DNA of 64,000 nucleotides from Gemmobacter denitrificans (GCF_036964905.1 NZ_JBALHR010000001.1:578714-642713), one strand, 5' to 3'. Numbered from the stretch's first letter, positions 1 to 11,346 are shown. The notes: generated by a model from the sequence alone, not told the origin. Program-made: numbers and translations.

Positions 1-140
1 GCGGGGCACGGCAGGCGCCAAGGATGTGCCGCGTCTGGCCCGGCCCCGCGACGAAACGCCCGGCTGACGGGACTGCCAAACCTTGACCCTTGCCGCCGCA
101 GCGCGGCATGGTCGCCGCGAGATATCAGGAAGAAGACCCA

Positions 141-1691
141 ATGGCCGAATCCAGCCTTTCCGACACCCATGCCGATGAAGGCGGTCTGTTTGGCCGTCCC
201 CTGTTCGAAGACCCTTCCGCCCGTGCGCTCAGCAGGGTGGGGGTGGTGGATGTCGGGTCGAACTCGGTCCGCATGGTGGTGTTTGATGGCGCGGCCCGCA
301 GCCCTGCTTATTTCTACAATGAAAAGGTGATGGCCGGTCTGGGCAAGGGGCTGGCCGAAACGGGCCGGCTGAACCCTGAAGGCGCGAAGCGCGCGCTGAT
401 GGCGTTGAAGCGCTTTGCCCTGCTGGCCGAAGGGATGAAGATTTTCCCCTTCACCGTCGTGGCCACTGCCGCCGTGCGCGAAGCCGAAGATGGCCCGGCC
501 TTCCGCGAACAGGTGCTGCGCGAAACCGGGCTGCATTTGCATGTGATCGATGGCGACGAAGAGGCCCGGCTGTCTGCGCAAGGCGTGCTGCTGGGCTGGC
601 CCGATGCCAAGGGCGTAGTCTGCGATATCGGCGGCAATTCGATGGAACTGGCCCGGATCGGCGATGGCAAGGTCGGTCGCCGCGCCACCTCGCCGCTGGG
701 TCCGTTCCGGCTGCAGCAGGTGGAAGGTGGGCCGAAAAAGCGGCGCGACCATATCCGCCGCATCCTGCGCAACCTGCAAGGCATGCTCGACAGCAGCGGC
801 GAGCGCATCTATCTGGTCGGCGGCAGCTGGCGGGTCATCGCGCGGCTGGACATGGAACGGCGCAACTATCCGCTGACCGTGCTGCACGAATATCGCATGA
901 CCCCGAAATCGGTGATGGATACGCTGGATTGGCTGGCCGCATCCGACCTCACGCTGCTGCGTGCCCGCACGGGCACTTCGGCGGAACGGATGGAACTGGT
1001 GCCGCTGGCCTGCGAAGTGCTGCGCGAAGTGGTGGACATCTTCAAACCCTCGGAAATCGACGTATCCTCTTATGGCATCCGTGAAGGGATGCTGTTCGAA
1101 CAGATGCCCGAAAAACTGCGCGCCCGCGATCCGCTGATCGAGGCCGCCCGCATGGCCGAAGCGACACAGGCCCGCATCCCCGGTTTTGGCAAGAAGCTGT
1201 ACAATTTCATCCAGCCGCTGTTCAAATCGGCCCCGCCCGAACGTCAGCGCCTGATCAAGGCGGCCTGCCTGCTGCACGATACCTCGTGGCGGGCCCATCC
1301 CGATTACCGTGCCGAAGCCTGTTTCGACAATGCGACCCGCGCCAATCTGGGCGGGCTGGATCATCCGGGCCGTGTTTTCCTGGGGCTTGCGCTGCTGCAC
1401 CGCTACAAGAACAGCCGCAGCGGCAGCCGGATGGAGCCGATTTTCCGCCTGTTGACGGAAGACGAAATTCAAGAGGCCGAAGTGCTGGGCAAGGCCATGC
1501 GCTTTGGCGCGATGTTTTCGATCGATCACCCGGAAGAGGCCGGAGTTCTGCATTGGCAGCCCAAGAAACGGGTGCTGGAGCTGCAATTGACCGAACGCGG
1601 CATCGGCCTGATGGGCGAAGTGGCGCAGGCCCGCTTCAATGCGCTGGTGCTGGCCATGCGGGCCACCCCGGCCATCACCATGGCGCGCTAG
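141..1691 (+). CDS. ppx: Ppx/GppA family phosphatase (exopolyphosphatase)
   Basis: Probably hydrolyses polyphosphate or pppGpp in the cytoplasm. The ASKHA-fold phosphate motif DVGSNSVR lies at about residues 37-44 and the second glycine motif, CDIGGNSMEL, at about 161-170. The C-terminal half, from about residue 310, looks like the HD-type helical domain of long Ppx proteins (LLHDTSW). At 516 residues it has the usual length for the two-domain form. An upstream in-frame ATG exists at 90, but AGGAAG just before 141 supports the ATG at 141. The VOC gene follows 15 bases later, so the two may be cotranscribed. Exopolyphosphatase and pppGpp phosphatase cannot be told apart by eye. Confidence 0.88.
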   Translation: MAESSLSDTHADEGGLFGRPLFEDPSARALSRVGVVDVGSNSVRMVVFDGAARSPAYFYNEKVMAGLGKGLAETGRLNPEGAKRALMALKRFALLAEGMKIFPFTVVATAAVREAEDGPAFREQVLRETGLHLHVIDGDEEARLSAQGVLLGWPDAKGVVCDIGGNSMELARIGDGKVGRRATSPLGPFRLQQVEGGPKKRRDHIRRILRNLQGMLDSSGERIYLVGGSWRVIARLDMERRNYPLTVLHEYRMTPKSVMDTLDWLAASDLTLLRARTGTSAERMELVPLACEVLREVVDIFKPSEIDVSSYGIREGMLFEQMPEKLRARDPLIEAARMAEATQARIPGFGKKLYNFIQPLFKSAPPERQRLIKAACLLHDTSWRAHPDYRAEACFDNATRANLGGLDHPGRVFLGLALLHRYKNSRSGSRMEPIFRLLTEDEIQEAEVLGKAMRFGAMFSIDHPEEAGVLHWQPKKRVLELQLTERGIGLMGEVAQARFNALVLAMRATPAITMAR

Positions 1692-1706
1692 GTCCGGGGC
1701 GCGGTG

Positions 1707-2318
1707 ATGCTGGTGTTCGACCATCTGGCGCTGGCGGCGGAAAGCCTGGCCGAAGGCGTGGCCCATGTCGAAGCGGCGCTTGGCGTGTCGCTGGCGGGGG
1801 GCGGTGACCATGCGGTGATGGGCACCCATAACCGGTTGCTGGGACTGGGCGATCTGTATTTCGAGGTGATCGCGATCAACCCCGCCGCCCCTGCTCCGGC
1901 CCATCCGCGCTGGTTCGATCTGGATCGGTTTTCAGGCCGCCCACGCCTGACCAACTGGATCTGCCGCTGCGCCGATCTGGAGGCCGAAATCACGCCAAGC
2001 CCTGCGGGCATTGGCCAGCCGCTCGCCTTTGCGCGCGGCGATTTCCGTTGGCGCATGGCCGTGCCGGACAACGGGGTTCTGCCTTTTGACAACGCCTTTC
2101 CCGCGCTGATCGAATGGCAGGGCGCTGCGCACCCGGCACAGCACCTGCCCGAATGCGGCGTTCGGCTTTCGGTGCTGGAAATCGCCCATCCCGAGGCCGC
2201 AGCCCTGCGCATGGCGCTGCAGGGACGGCTGAGCGATCCGCGCGTGGTGGTGACCGAGGGAGCGCCAGCCTTTCAGGCCCGGTTCGAAACCCCGGGCGGG
2301 ATGCGCTGGTTGATCTGA
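1707..2318 (+). CDS. VOC family protein (glyoxalase-like domain)
   Basis: A 203-residue protein opening with MLVFDHLALAAESL, the beta-strand and helix start typical of vicinal-oxygen-chelate proteins of the Glyoxalase_3-like type. An early His (DHLAL) and the Glu in LYFEVIAIN are likely metal or substrate positions by family analogy. The substrate cannot be inferred. A GTG lies directly before the ATG, so the start may be one codon earlier. It follows the Ppx gene almost directly and is probably in the same transcript. Confidence 0.75.
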   Translation: MLVFDHLALAAESLAEGVAHVEAALGVSLAGGGDHAVMGTHNRLLGLGDLYFEVIAINPAAPAPAHPRWFDLDRFSGRPRLTNWICRCADLEAEITPSPAGIGQPLAFARGDFRWRMAVPDNGVLPFDNAFPALIEWQGAAHPAQHLPECGVRLSVLEIAHPEAAALRMALQGRLSDPRVVVTEGAPAFQARFETPGGMRWLI

Positions 2319-2398
2319 ACCTGCTCTGCCAGCGTATTCCCTCCATCTGCAAGAAATCTTGACCTGACAACTTGGTTTTTGGCGATTATCCTGTGCCC

Positions 2399-3094
2399 AT
2401 GTCGATCTGGACCCGCATCTTCGAGGCGATCACGGCGCTTGTGCAGGGCGAAAGCCTTGCCACGGTGTTTGATCGCCTGCGCAATCCCCCCGAATCCTGC
2501 CCGGAACGCACGGTGGCCTTTACCATTGCGGTGATCGCGCTTGGCGCGAAGATGGCCAAGGCCGATGGCGAGGTGACGCGCAACGAAGTGTCGGCCTTCC
2601 GTCAGGTCTTTCATGTGCCGCCCGAGGAAGAGGCCCATGCCGCCCGCGTCTTCAATCTGGCGCGGCAGGATGTGGCGGGCTTCGATGCCTATGCCCGCAA
2701 GATCCGCGCCATGTTTCAGGGTGACGCGGCAGTGTTGCAGGATCTGCTGGAAGGGCTGTTCCATATATCGGTGGCCGACGGGCATTATCACCCGCGTGAA
2801 GATGCCTTCCTGACCGAAGTGGCCGAAATATTCGGGATTTCCGATGCCTGTTTCCGTGCCATTCGCGCCCGCCATGTGCCCGATGCGCCGAAAAGCCCAC
2901 ATGATGTGCTGGGCATCCGGCCCGATGCGACGGTGGAAGAGGCCCGCAGTGCCTGGAAGGCGCTTGTGCGCGAAAACCACCCTGACCGGCTGGTTGCGCG
3001 CGGCGTTCCGCCCGAGGCCGTGGAACTGGCGCAGGATCGTCTGGTCGCCGTCAACGCCGCCTGGGAGGAAATCGCCGCCCGTGAGGCGGCATGA
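2399..3094 (+). CDS. TerB-like / J-domain protein (DjlA-like)
   Basis: A 231-residue protein with a helical TerB-like region (about 40-150, with the acidic AKADGEVTRNE and VADGHYHPRED repeats) and a C-terminal J domain (about 165-230) carrying the HPD tripeptide in RENHPDRL, which stimulates DnaK-type chaperones. This is the layout of DjlA, but the N-terminal membrane helix of enterobacterial DjlA is not obvious. The start at 2399 gives MSIWTRIF; a longer in-frame start at 2372 is less likely. Its end overlaps the next gene by four bases (ATGA), so the two are probably translationally coupled. Confidence 0.82.
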   Translation: MSIWTRIFEAITALVQGESLATVFDRLRNPPESCPERTVAFTIAVIALGAKMAKADGEVTRNEVSAFRQVFHVPPEEEAHAARVFNLARQDVAGFDAYARKIRAMFQGDAAVLQDLLEGLFHISVADGHYHPREDAFLTEVAEIFGISDACFRAIRARHVPDAPKSPHDVLGIRPDATVEEARSAWKALVRENHPDRLVARGVPPEAVELAQDRLVAVNAAWEEIAAREAA

Positions 3095-4110
3095 CCGTGC
3101 GCCCGCTGCGCATTGCCTGCTGGAATGTCGAATGGTTCAACGCCCTGTTCGATGATACCGGGCAACCGCTGGAAGATGGCGAACCGGCACAGCGCCATGG
3201 CGTGACCCGCGCCCAACAGCTTGATGCGATTGCCATTGTGATGCTGGCGCTGGATGCAGACGGGATCATGGTGATCGAGGCCCCCGATACCAACGGGCAT
3301 CGCCATTCGGTCACCGCGCTGGAACGCTTTGCCGCGCGACATGGGCTGCGCACCCGCCGCGCGGTGACCGGGTTCCGGTCGGAAACCGAACAGGAAATCA
3401 GCTTTCTGTTTGATCCGGACCGGCTGACCGCCCGGCACGATCCGCAGGGGCAGCCGCAATTTGATGGCACATGGCGGCATGATCTGAACGGCGACGGCAT
3501 CCCGGAACCCATCCGTCCGTCAAAACCGCCGCTGGAGCTTGCGCTGCAGACGCGCGGACAAACCCTGCGGCTGATCGGCGTGCATGTGAAATCCAAGGCC
3601 CCGCATGGCGCGCGCACTGCGGCAGAGGCCACGCGGATCGCCATTGAAAACCGCCGCAAGCAACTGGCCGAATGTCTGTGGCTGCGCGAAAGGGTCGATC
3701 TGCACCTGACCAGGGGCGATGATCTGATTGTGCTGGGCGATTTCAACGATGGCCCTGGCCTTGATGAATACGAGGCCCTGTTCGGCCATTCCGGCATCGA
3801 GGTGGTGATGGGGCTGGGCTGCGGTGCGGCCTGCCCACCCGATCGCGCCCTGTTCGACCCCCATGCCGAAATGGCGCTGAAAAGCCGGTTGCAGCCCACC
3901 ACCGCGCGGTTTTGGAACCCCGAAGGGCAACGCTACTTCGAGGCATTGCTGGATTTCATCATGGTATCGCCCGGGCTGCGCGCACGCGCCCCATACTGGC
4001 GCATCTGGCATCCGCTGAACGATCCGAAATGCTGGGCCATACCCGAATTGCGCGATGCCTTGTTGACCGCCTCGGATCATTTTCCGGTGACATTGGATTT
4101 GCCTCTTTGA
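3091..4110 (+). CDS. Endonuclease/exonuclease/phosphatase family protein
   Basis: A 339-residue DNase I-fold metal hydrolase. Visible family marks are CWNVEWFN at the N terminus, an acidic motif VIEAPD, GDFNDGP in the middle and the terminal SDHFPV, corresponding to the metal-binding Asn/Glu, the Asp-Asn pair and the catalytic Asp-His. No signal peptide is seen, so a cytoplasmic role is likely. The substrate (DNA, inositol phosphate or another phosphodiester) cannot be predicted. It is coupled by a four-base overlap to the TerB/J-domain gene. Confidence 0.82.
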   Translation: MTVRPLRIACWNVEWFNALFDDTGQPLEDGEPAQRHGVTRAQQLDAIAIVMLALDADGIMVIEAPDTNGHRHSVTALERFAARHGLRTRRAVTGFRSETEQEISFLFDPDRLTARHDPQGQPQFDGTWRHDLNGDGIPEPIRPSKPPLELALQTRGQTLRLIGVHVKSKAPHGARTAAEATRIAIENRRKQLAECLWLRERVDLHLTRGDDLIVLGDFNDGPGLDEYEALFGHSGIEVVMGLGCGAACPPDRALFDPHAEMALKSRLQPTTARFWNPEGQRYFEALLDFIMVSPGLRARAPYWRIWHPLNDPKCWAIPELRDALLTASDHFPVTLDLPL

Positions 4111-4140
4111 ACCGCGCGCAGCCTTGCCTATCTTGGGGGC

Positions 4141-4479
4141 ATGATACGTTGGTGTGCTCCTTTACTTCTTGTCATCACGCTCGGCCCTGCCGCAGCGCAG
4201 GAAACGTCTGAACCTGCGCCACAAGAGGAAGAAGGCTTCAGCCTGATGCAGCGCGGGGCAGAGCTTTTGTTGCGCGGCTTGATGGAAGACGTTGAACCGC
4301 ATCTGCGCGAGATGGAACAGGGCCTGAAAGAGATGGAGCCCGCCTTGCGCGAAATGCTGGCGCTGATCGACGACCTGCGCAATTACGAGATGCCGGAAAA
4401 GCTGCCCAATGGCGATATCATCATGCGCCGCAAACCGGACCTGCCGGCCCCGCCGAAATCTGGCGAAATAGACCTCTGA
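4141..4479 (+). CDS. Small secreted acidic protein, function unknown
   Basis: A 112-residue protein with a clear signal peptide (MIRWCAPLLLVITLGPAAAQ, cleavage after AAA/Q). The mature part is acidic and helical, with repeated EMEQGLKEMEPALREM-like heptads that suggest a coiled coil, followed by a Pro/Lys tail. Similar short periplasmic proteins are common in Rhodobacteraceae and are sometimes mislabelled as ATPases; no P-loop is present. It lies 30 bases after the preceding nuclease-like gene and ends at a convergent junction with the mutase gene. Confidence 0.7.
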   Translation: MIRWCAPLLLVITLGPAAAQETSEPAPQEEEGFSLMQRGAELLLRGLMEDVEPHLREMEQGLKEMEPALREMLALIDDLRNYEMPEKLPNGDIIMRRKPDLPAPPKSGEIDL

Positions 4480-4515
4480 CATGCGGCATCGGCCCCTGAG
4501 GGCCGACACCTTCCG

Positions 4516-4541
4516 GTAAGGGGGCCAGATGGCCCCCTTAC
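4516..4541. terminator. Hairpin between convergent genes
   Basis: A perfect 11-bp inverted repeat (GTAAGGGGGCC / GGCCCCCTTAC) with a four-base loop sits between the plus-strand small gene and the minus-strand mutase gene. There is no clear T tract, so it may be a bidirectional terminator of weak type. Confidence 0.6.
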
Positions 4542-4546
4542 CTGTG

Positions 4547-6676
4547 TCAGCCCCGCGCCTCGCGGATCAGTTTCAGGATATCGCGCGCCGCATTCGGGAT
4601 ATTGGTGCCGGGGCCAAAGATCGCCTTCACCCCGTTGCGATAGAGGAAGTCGTAATCCTGCTGCGGGATCACCCCGCCACAGATCACCAGAATATCCCCG
4701 GCCCCGGCAGCCTGCAGCGCCTGAACCAGCTTGGGCGCCAGGGTCTTGTGCCCCGCCGCCTGGCTGGAAATGCCGATCACATGCACATCATTGTCGATGG
4801 CATCCTGCGCGGCTTCCTCCGGCGTCTGGAACAGCGGCCCCACATCCACGTCAAAGCCGATATCGGCAAAGGCGGTGGCGATCACCTTGGCGCCACGGTC
4901 GTGCCCGTCCTGCCCCATCTTCACCACCAGCATGCGCGGGCGGCGGCCCTCGGCCTCGGCAAAGGCCTCCACATCCTGCTGGATCTGCGCAAAGCCGTCA
5001 TCGCCCTCATAGGCGGCGCCGTAAACCCCAGCCAATGTCTTCACCTCCGCCCGGTGACGCCCGAAAACCTTCTCCATCGCGTCGCTGATCTCGCCCACCG
5101 AGGCCCGCGCGCGTGAGGCCTCCACGGCGGCCTCCAGCAGATTACCACCCTCGGCCGCGCGGCGCGTGACTTCGGCCAAGGCCGCCTGACAGGCCGCCTC
5201 ATCGCGGGTGGCGCGCATGGTGTTCAGCCGGGCGATCTGGCTTTCGCGCACCGCCACATTGTCGATATCCAGAATGTCGATCGGGTCTTCCTTGGCGAGG
5301 CGGTATTTGTTCACCCCGACAATCACCTCCTCGCCCCGGTCGATCATCGCCTGCCGCCGCGCCGCCGATTCCTCGATGCGCAGCTTCGGCATGCCCGAGG
5401 CCACGGCCTTGGTCATGCCGCCCATGGCCTCGACCTCCTCGATCAGCGCCCAGGCCTTTTCGGCCAGTTCCGCCGTCAGGCTTTCCACGTAGTAAGACCC
5501 CGCCAGCGGATCGACCACCTTGGTCACCCCGGTTTCCTCTTGCAGGATCAACTGGGTGTTGCGCGCGATCCGGGCCGAGAATTCGGTGGGGAGCGCAATC
5601 GCCTCGTCCAGCGCATTGGTATGCAGCGATTGCGTGCCGCCAAGCGCCGCCGCCATCGCCTCATAGGCGGTGCGCACCACGTTGTTATAGGGGTCTTGCT
5701 CTTGCAAGGACACGCCCGAGGTCTGGCAATGGGTGCGCAGCATCAGGCTGCCGGGCTTCTTCGGGGCAAACTCGCTCATGATGCGGTGCCACAGCAGACG
5801 TGCCGCCCGCAGCTTCGCCGCCTCCATGAAGAAATTCATCCCGATGGCAAAGAAGAACGACAAGCGCCCGGCAAACTCATCCACATTCATGCCGCGGGCA
5901 ATCGCCGCGCGCACATATTCGCGCCCATCGGCCAGCGTATAGGCCAGCTCCTGCACCAGATTGGCTCCCGCCTCTTGCATGTGATAGCCGGAGATCGAGA
6001 TGGAGTTGAACTTGGGCATCTCCTTGGCGGTATACTCGATGATATCCGCGATGATCCGCATCGAGGGTTCGGGCGGATAGACATAGGTGTTACGCACCAT
6101 GAACTCTTTCAGAATGTCATTCTGAATGGTGCCCGACAGCTCGGCGCGCGGCACGCCCTGTTCTTCGCCGGTGACGATGAAGTTGGCCAGAATCGGGATC
6201 ACCGCACCATTCATCGTCATGGAAACGCTGATCTTTTCCAGCGGGATACCATCGAACAGGATCTTCATGTCCTCGACCGAGTCGATGGCCACGCCCGCCT
6301 TGCCCACATCGCCCACCACGCGCGGATGGTCGCTGTCATAGCCGCGATGCGTCGCCAGATCGAAGGCCACCGAAACCCCCTGCTGCCCGGCGGCCAGCGC
6401 CTTGCGGTAAAAGGCGTTCGAGGCCTCGGCAGTGGAAAACCCCGCATATTGCCGGATCGTCCAGGGGCGCCCCGCATACATCGTGGCACGCACGCCGCGG
6501 GTGAAGGGGCCAATGCCCGGCAGGCTGCCCATATGGGGCAGGTTTGCCGTGTCTTCTGCGGTGTAAAGCGGCTTGACCGGAATGCCTTCCAGCGTGTTCC
6601 AGATCAGGCTGTCGGGGCTTTTGCCCTTCAGCTCTTTTTCGGCAAGCTTGCGCCAGGTTTCAATGGGGTCGGTCAT
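4547..6676 (-). CDS. scpA: Methylmalonyl-CoA mutase
   Basis: Adenosylcobalamin enzyme that interconverts (R)-methylmalonyl-CoA and succinyl-CoA, the last step of propionyl-CoA assimilation. The 709-residue single chain has the N-terminal TIM-barrel domain (RQYAGFSTA, GLSVAFDLATHRGYDSD-type substrate region) and a C-terminal B12 domain with the DGHDRG cobalt-ligand motif (His about 592) and the downstream GG in ICGGVIP. Length fits the homodimeric or alpha-type mutase. It lies downstream of pccA and pccB on the same strand, so pathway membership is clear; the Y-family polymerase gene lies between it and pccA. The gene may also be called mcm or bhbA. Confidence 0.96.
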   Translation of the reverse strand: MTDPIETWRKLAEKELKGKSPDSLIWNTLEGIPVKPLYTAEDTANLPHMGSLPGIGPFTRGVRATMYAGRPWTIRQYAGFSTAEASNAFYRKALAAGQQGVSVAFDLATHRGYDSDHPRVVGDVGKAGVAIDSVEDMKILFDGIPLEKISVSMTMNGAVIPILANFIVTGEEQGVPRAELSGTIQNDILKEFMVRNTYVYPPEPSMRIIADIIEYTAKEMPKFNSISISGYHMQEAGANLVQELAYTLADGREYVRAAIARGMNVDEFAGRLSFFFAIGMNFFMEAAKLRAARLLWHRIMSEFAPKKPGSLMLRTHCQTSGVSLQEQDPYNNVVRTAYEAMAAALGGTQSLHTNALDEAIALPTEFSARIARNTQLILQEETGVTKVVDPLAGSYYVESLTAELAEKAWALIEEVEAMGGMTKAVASGMPKLRIEESAARRQAMIDRGEEVIVGVNKYRLAKEDPIDILDIDNVAVRESQIARLNTMRATRDEAACQAALAEVTRRAAEGGNLLEAAVEASRARASVGEISDAMEKVFGRHRAEVKTLAGVYGAAYEGDDGFAQIQQDVEAFAEAEGRRPRMLVVKMGQDGHDRGAKVIATAFADIGFDVDVGPLFQTPEEAAQDAIDNDVHVIGISSQAAGHKTLAPKLVQALQAAGAGDILVICGGVIPQQDYDFLYRNGVKAIFGPGTNIPNAARDILKLIREARG

Positions 6677-6784
6677 GGCTCTCGTCCTTCGTCAGGTCTG
6701 GCAGGGAGGGGGCCGGGTGGGCATCCGGCAGCGAAAGGGGGCGCGCATCCGGCGCGCGGCAAAATGGCCCGTCCATCAGGCCGG

Positions 6785-8029
6785 TTATTCCAGAAAATCC
6801 TCGACCGTCGGGATGCGCCCGAAGGCAATCTTGGCGCCGGTATAGGGCACATGATGCGGCGGCAGCAGGCCATAGCGCACGGTATCCTGCCCGAAACGCT
6901 GGTTCAGCCGATCCACCACGGCGCAAAGCGCGCGGCGATCCTGTATGGGCGCGAACAGGTCGGGCACCACCTCGGCATCCGGCACCAGCCCGCCCAGCGT
7001 GACCGAAACCGCCAGCGCCCGATGCGGCGGCAAGGCCTGCCAATAGCGCGCCAGCACCTCGAGCAGAAAGAACGTGTCCTGCGTAGCGCGAATTTCGCCT
7101 CCATGGCCGATATGCCCCGCCACGGCGCATTTCACCCCCAGATGCAGGCTGCTGGCATGAAAGCCCTCGCGCCGCAGCCGGGCCGCAGCCTTGACCAGCA
7201 GACGCCGCGCCACCAGACGCGCGCCCTCGGGTGTCTTGTTCCCGGCGGTCAGCACCTGACCATGGCCGATCATGCTGCGCTGCGTCTCGGGCCAGACCAC
7301 GGTTTCGCCGCGCAATTCGCGCAGGAACCGCTCGCCCGCCACATTGCCCCAGATCGCCCGCGCGCGCTTGGGGTCCAGATGATAAAGCGTCACCACATCC
7401 GGCACGCCCGCCGCTTCCAGCCGCGCCCGCATCCGCCCGGAAATCCCCGGCAAACCATCCAGCCCCAGATGCGCAATCGCCTCGGGCAGCACATGCGGCA
7501 AGAGCCAGCGCAAGCCCCCCGGCTTCTTCAACCCTGCCGCGATCTTGGCCAGCAGCCGCGTCGGCGCCAGCCCAACCGAACATTGCAGCGCCGGGCTCAC
7601 CCGCTCCAGCACCGCCCGCTGCAAATCCCGCCCGATCTGCAAGGCCCGCTCCAGCTCTTGCTGCGATCCGGTCAGCAGGCAGGAACATTCGTCGATCGAA
7701 AACACCCGATGCACCGGCAATACGGTTTCCACCGCCGCCAGAATGGCATGGTGATAGCGCACGCAGACATCGTGCTTCACCGGACGGAACACGATACCGG
7801 GGCAAAGCCTGCGCGCCTCCTCCTGCCGCGTGCCCATGCCCACGCCCCGGCGCTTGGCGTCGTAACTCGCCGCGATACAGGCCGCGCCCGGCGCATCTGT
7901 CGTCAAGACGCCTACCGGGCGCCCCATCAGCGCCGGTTCCTCGGCCTGCGCGACCGAGGCGTAAAAGCTGTTCATGTCGAAAAACAGGGTGGAAACGCGC
8001 AGCGTCATGGCCAGACTCGGGTTGGGCAT
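6785..8029 (-). CDS. dinB: Y-family DNA polymerase (DinB/Pol IV-like)
   Basis: Translesion polymerase. The N terminus has FFDMNSFYASVAQ (first catalytic Asp), then the fingers motif SYDAKRRGVGMG, and the SIDE box (FSIDECSC) with the catalytic Asp-Glu pair at about 110. A helix-hairpin-helix region (LDGLPGISGRMRARL) follows, then the little-finger domain. At 414 residues it has normal DinB length. The start at 8029 has a GGGGGCGG stretch just upstream; an in-frame ATG at 8008 is an alternative. Its position between pccA and the mutase seems incidental to propionate metabolism. I see no LexA box upstream. Confidence 0.85.
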   Translation of the reverse strand: MPNPSLAMTLRVSTLFFDMNSFYASVAQAEEPALMGRPVGVLTTDAPGAACIAASYDAKRRGVGMGTRQEEARRLCPGIVFRPVKHDVCVRYHHAILAAVETVLPVHRVFSIDECSCLLTGSQQELERALQIGRDLQRAVLERVSPALQCSVGLAPTRLLAKIAAGLKKPGGLRWLLPHVLPEAIAHLGLDGLPGISGRMRARLEAAGVPDVVTLYHLDPKRARAIWGNVAGERFLRELRGETVVWPETQRSMIGHGQVLTAGNKTPEGARLVARRLLVKAAARLRREGFHASSLHLGVKCAVAGHIGHGGEIRATQDTFFLLEVLARYWQALPPHRALAVSVTLGGLVPDAEVVPDLFAPIQDRRALCAVVDRLNQRFGQDTVRYGLLPPHHVPYTGAKIAFGRIPTVEDFLE

Positions 8030-8103
8030 CCGCCCCCATTTTAGAACAAAATGGGAACAAAAAGCCAGCCCAAAGCCCGTATGCCACGCCGCTGCGCGCC
8101 ACC

Positions 8104-10107
<2,004 letters not shown>

Positions 10108-10152
10108 CCGGCTTCCTTCCCTCAACGGCATGCGGGCCTGCATGCGCAGCTC

Positions 10153-10192
10153 AAAACGAAAGGCCAGCCGGGGTGTGCCCCCGGCTGGCCTT
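10153..10192 (-). terminator. Intrinsic terminator downstream of the glycine-zipper lipoprotein gene
   Basis: A 14-bp perfect stem (10160-10173 with 10179-10192) and a five-base loop. Read on the minus strand it is followed by TTTCGTTTT. It separates the lipoprotein gene from pccA. Confidence 0.85.
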
Positions 10193-10229
10193 GGTGACAG
10201 GTTCGGCCGCCGCAACGGCGGCAGTCAGA

Positions 10230-10520
10230 TCAATAGCAGGGTGGCAGGCCCGGCACGCCGCAAGACGCGCCACCGGCAAGAGCGCCAAGGGCCGCACCCG
10301 CGACCATGTTTTCATCGGTGGCATCGGCGATGGCCGCGCCGACAAGGGCGCCCGCAACGGCACGCCCGCTCTGGGTTTGCAGCGGGTTGGCCGGTTGTGG
10401 CTGATAGCCATAGCCCTGGGCGGGCTGGCCATAGCCGCCATTATAGGCCGGCTGCGAAGGCACGCAGCCTGCTGTGACAAGGGTAAGCGCGCCCAAAAGG
10501 GCGATGGGGAAAAGACGCAT
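10230..10520 (-). CDS. Small glycine-zipper outer-membrane-type lipoprotein
   Basis: A 96-residue lipoprotein precursor with a lipobox (LVTAGC, Cys 19). The mature part starts with a Tyr/Gly/Gln/Pro-rich segment and ends in an alternating Gly/Ala helix (GRAVAGALVGAAIADAT, AGAALGALAGG) of the glycine-zipper type, then two C-terminal cysteines. Such proteins are usually envelope-anchored and of unknown role. It is a single gene with its own terminator. Confidence 0.75.
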   Translation of the reverse strand: MRLFPIALLGALTLVTAGCVPSQPAYNGGYGQPAQGYGYQPQPANPLQTQSGRAVAGALVGAAIADATDENMVAGAALGALAGGASCGVPGLPPCY

Positions 10521-10875
10521 GCTCGGCCTCCGTTACAGGATGTTATGGATAGCAATTCTACCGGATTGGCGATCCGGCGAAAGCACCATTCCATCATGGT
10601 TCCGGCATGGGCAAAGCCTTGCCGATGCGAGCCGACAAGCCTGGCCGAGATGGCCCCGGCAGAAAGGCGCCCGGGCCGGGAAGGACCGGGCGCAAAGTCA
10701 GGGGAAGGGTCACACTCGCCAGCCCGAGGGGCCAGCAAGACAGGAACGCGCAAGGGGTTACGCGCCATGATCCCAAGATGGGGCAGCCCCCCGCCCGGCG
10801 CAACGGCCTGCCCCGCCACCCCAAGGGGTTGCGCGGATTCTTGCCAAAATTCCGGGGGGTTGCGCGACATCATGC
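10521..10875. other. Intergenic stretch with no convincing gene
   Basis: A 355-base stretch between the glycine-zipper lipoprotein and the acidic-tailed protein. A minus-strand reading frame runs through it, but its composition is Pro/Arg-rich and it continues into the shadow of the lipoprotein gene. It contains three near-identical copies of GGGGTTRCGCG (10754, 10825, 10856). Confidence 0.4.
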
Positions 10876-11274
10876 TCAGTCCTCGTCGCCCCAGTCATCC
10901 TCGTCCATCGGAACGGGGGGGGCGTCGGCGGCAAAGACTTCGGGAAAGCTGGCCTGCGCCCGCTTGACGTCGATGCGCAGCAGCGCCTCGTAGGAACAGG
11001 GATCGAAGGGGTCTTCGGCTGGCACGACCTCGCGCCCGAACAGCCAGCTCAGCCGCCCGGCATCCAGATTGCCACGTTCAAACGGTTCTTCACCGAAATG
11101 CGCCCAAAGCGCGGCCATGAAGGCCGTATCGGCGGCACGGTCCACATGCTTGCGGTCCTTGAACCGCTCGCGGCGGATGATCTTCGCAGGGCCATCCTTG
11201 TGATTGGCGCGGCGAATGACGAACTGGAAATCGGTGCCGGTCAACCGGCCGGGGAAGCCACGATGCTTCAGCAT
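10876..11274 (-). CDS. Conserved hypothetical protein with acidic C terminus
   Basis: A 132-residue cytoplasmic protein that I do not recognise. It starts MLKHRGFPGRLTG, has a basic first half (IIRRERFKDRKHVDRAAD) and ends in a run of Asp/Glu (MDEDDWGDED). There is no signal peptide, membrane segment or cysteine cluster. Codon use matches its neighbours and the frame is clean, which supports a real gene. It lies in the stretch between pccA and pccB, where Rhodobacteraceae genomes carry small uncharacterised genes. Confidence 0.65.
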   Translation of the reverse strand: MLKHRGFPGRLTGTDFQFVIRRANHKDGPAKIIRRERFKDRKHVDRAADTAFMAALWAHFGEEPFERGNLDAGRLSWLFGREVVPAEDPFDPCSYEALLRIDVKRAQASFPEVFAADAPPVPMDEDDWGDED

Positions 11275-11310
11275 GCGCCACCTCCGATCATCGGGGTGGC
11301 AGCAAGGGCA

Positions 11311-11334
11311 GCGGGCCGCGCCTGTGCGGCCCGC
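11311..11334 (-). terminator. GC-rich hairpin after the small lipoprotein gene
   Basis: Inverted repeat GCGGGCCGC / GCGGCCCGC with a six-base loop, just downstream of the 46-residue lipoprotein gene on the minus strand. It has no T tract, so terminator function is uncertain. Confidence 0.4.
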
Positions 11335-11346
11335 CGCGAGATTGGA

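Noticed and set aside
4141..4479. Annotation of the small secreted protein as an AAA+ ATPase
   Set aside because: It has a signal peptide and no Walker motif; only 112 residues.
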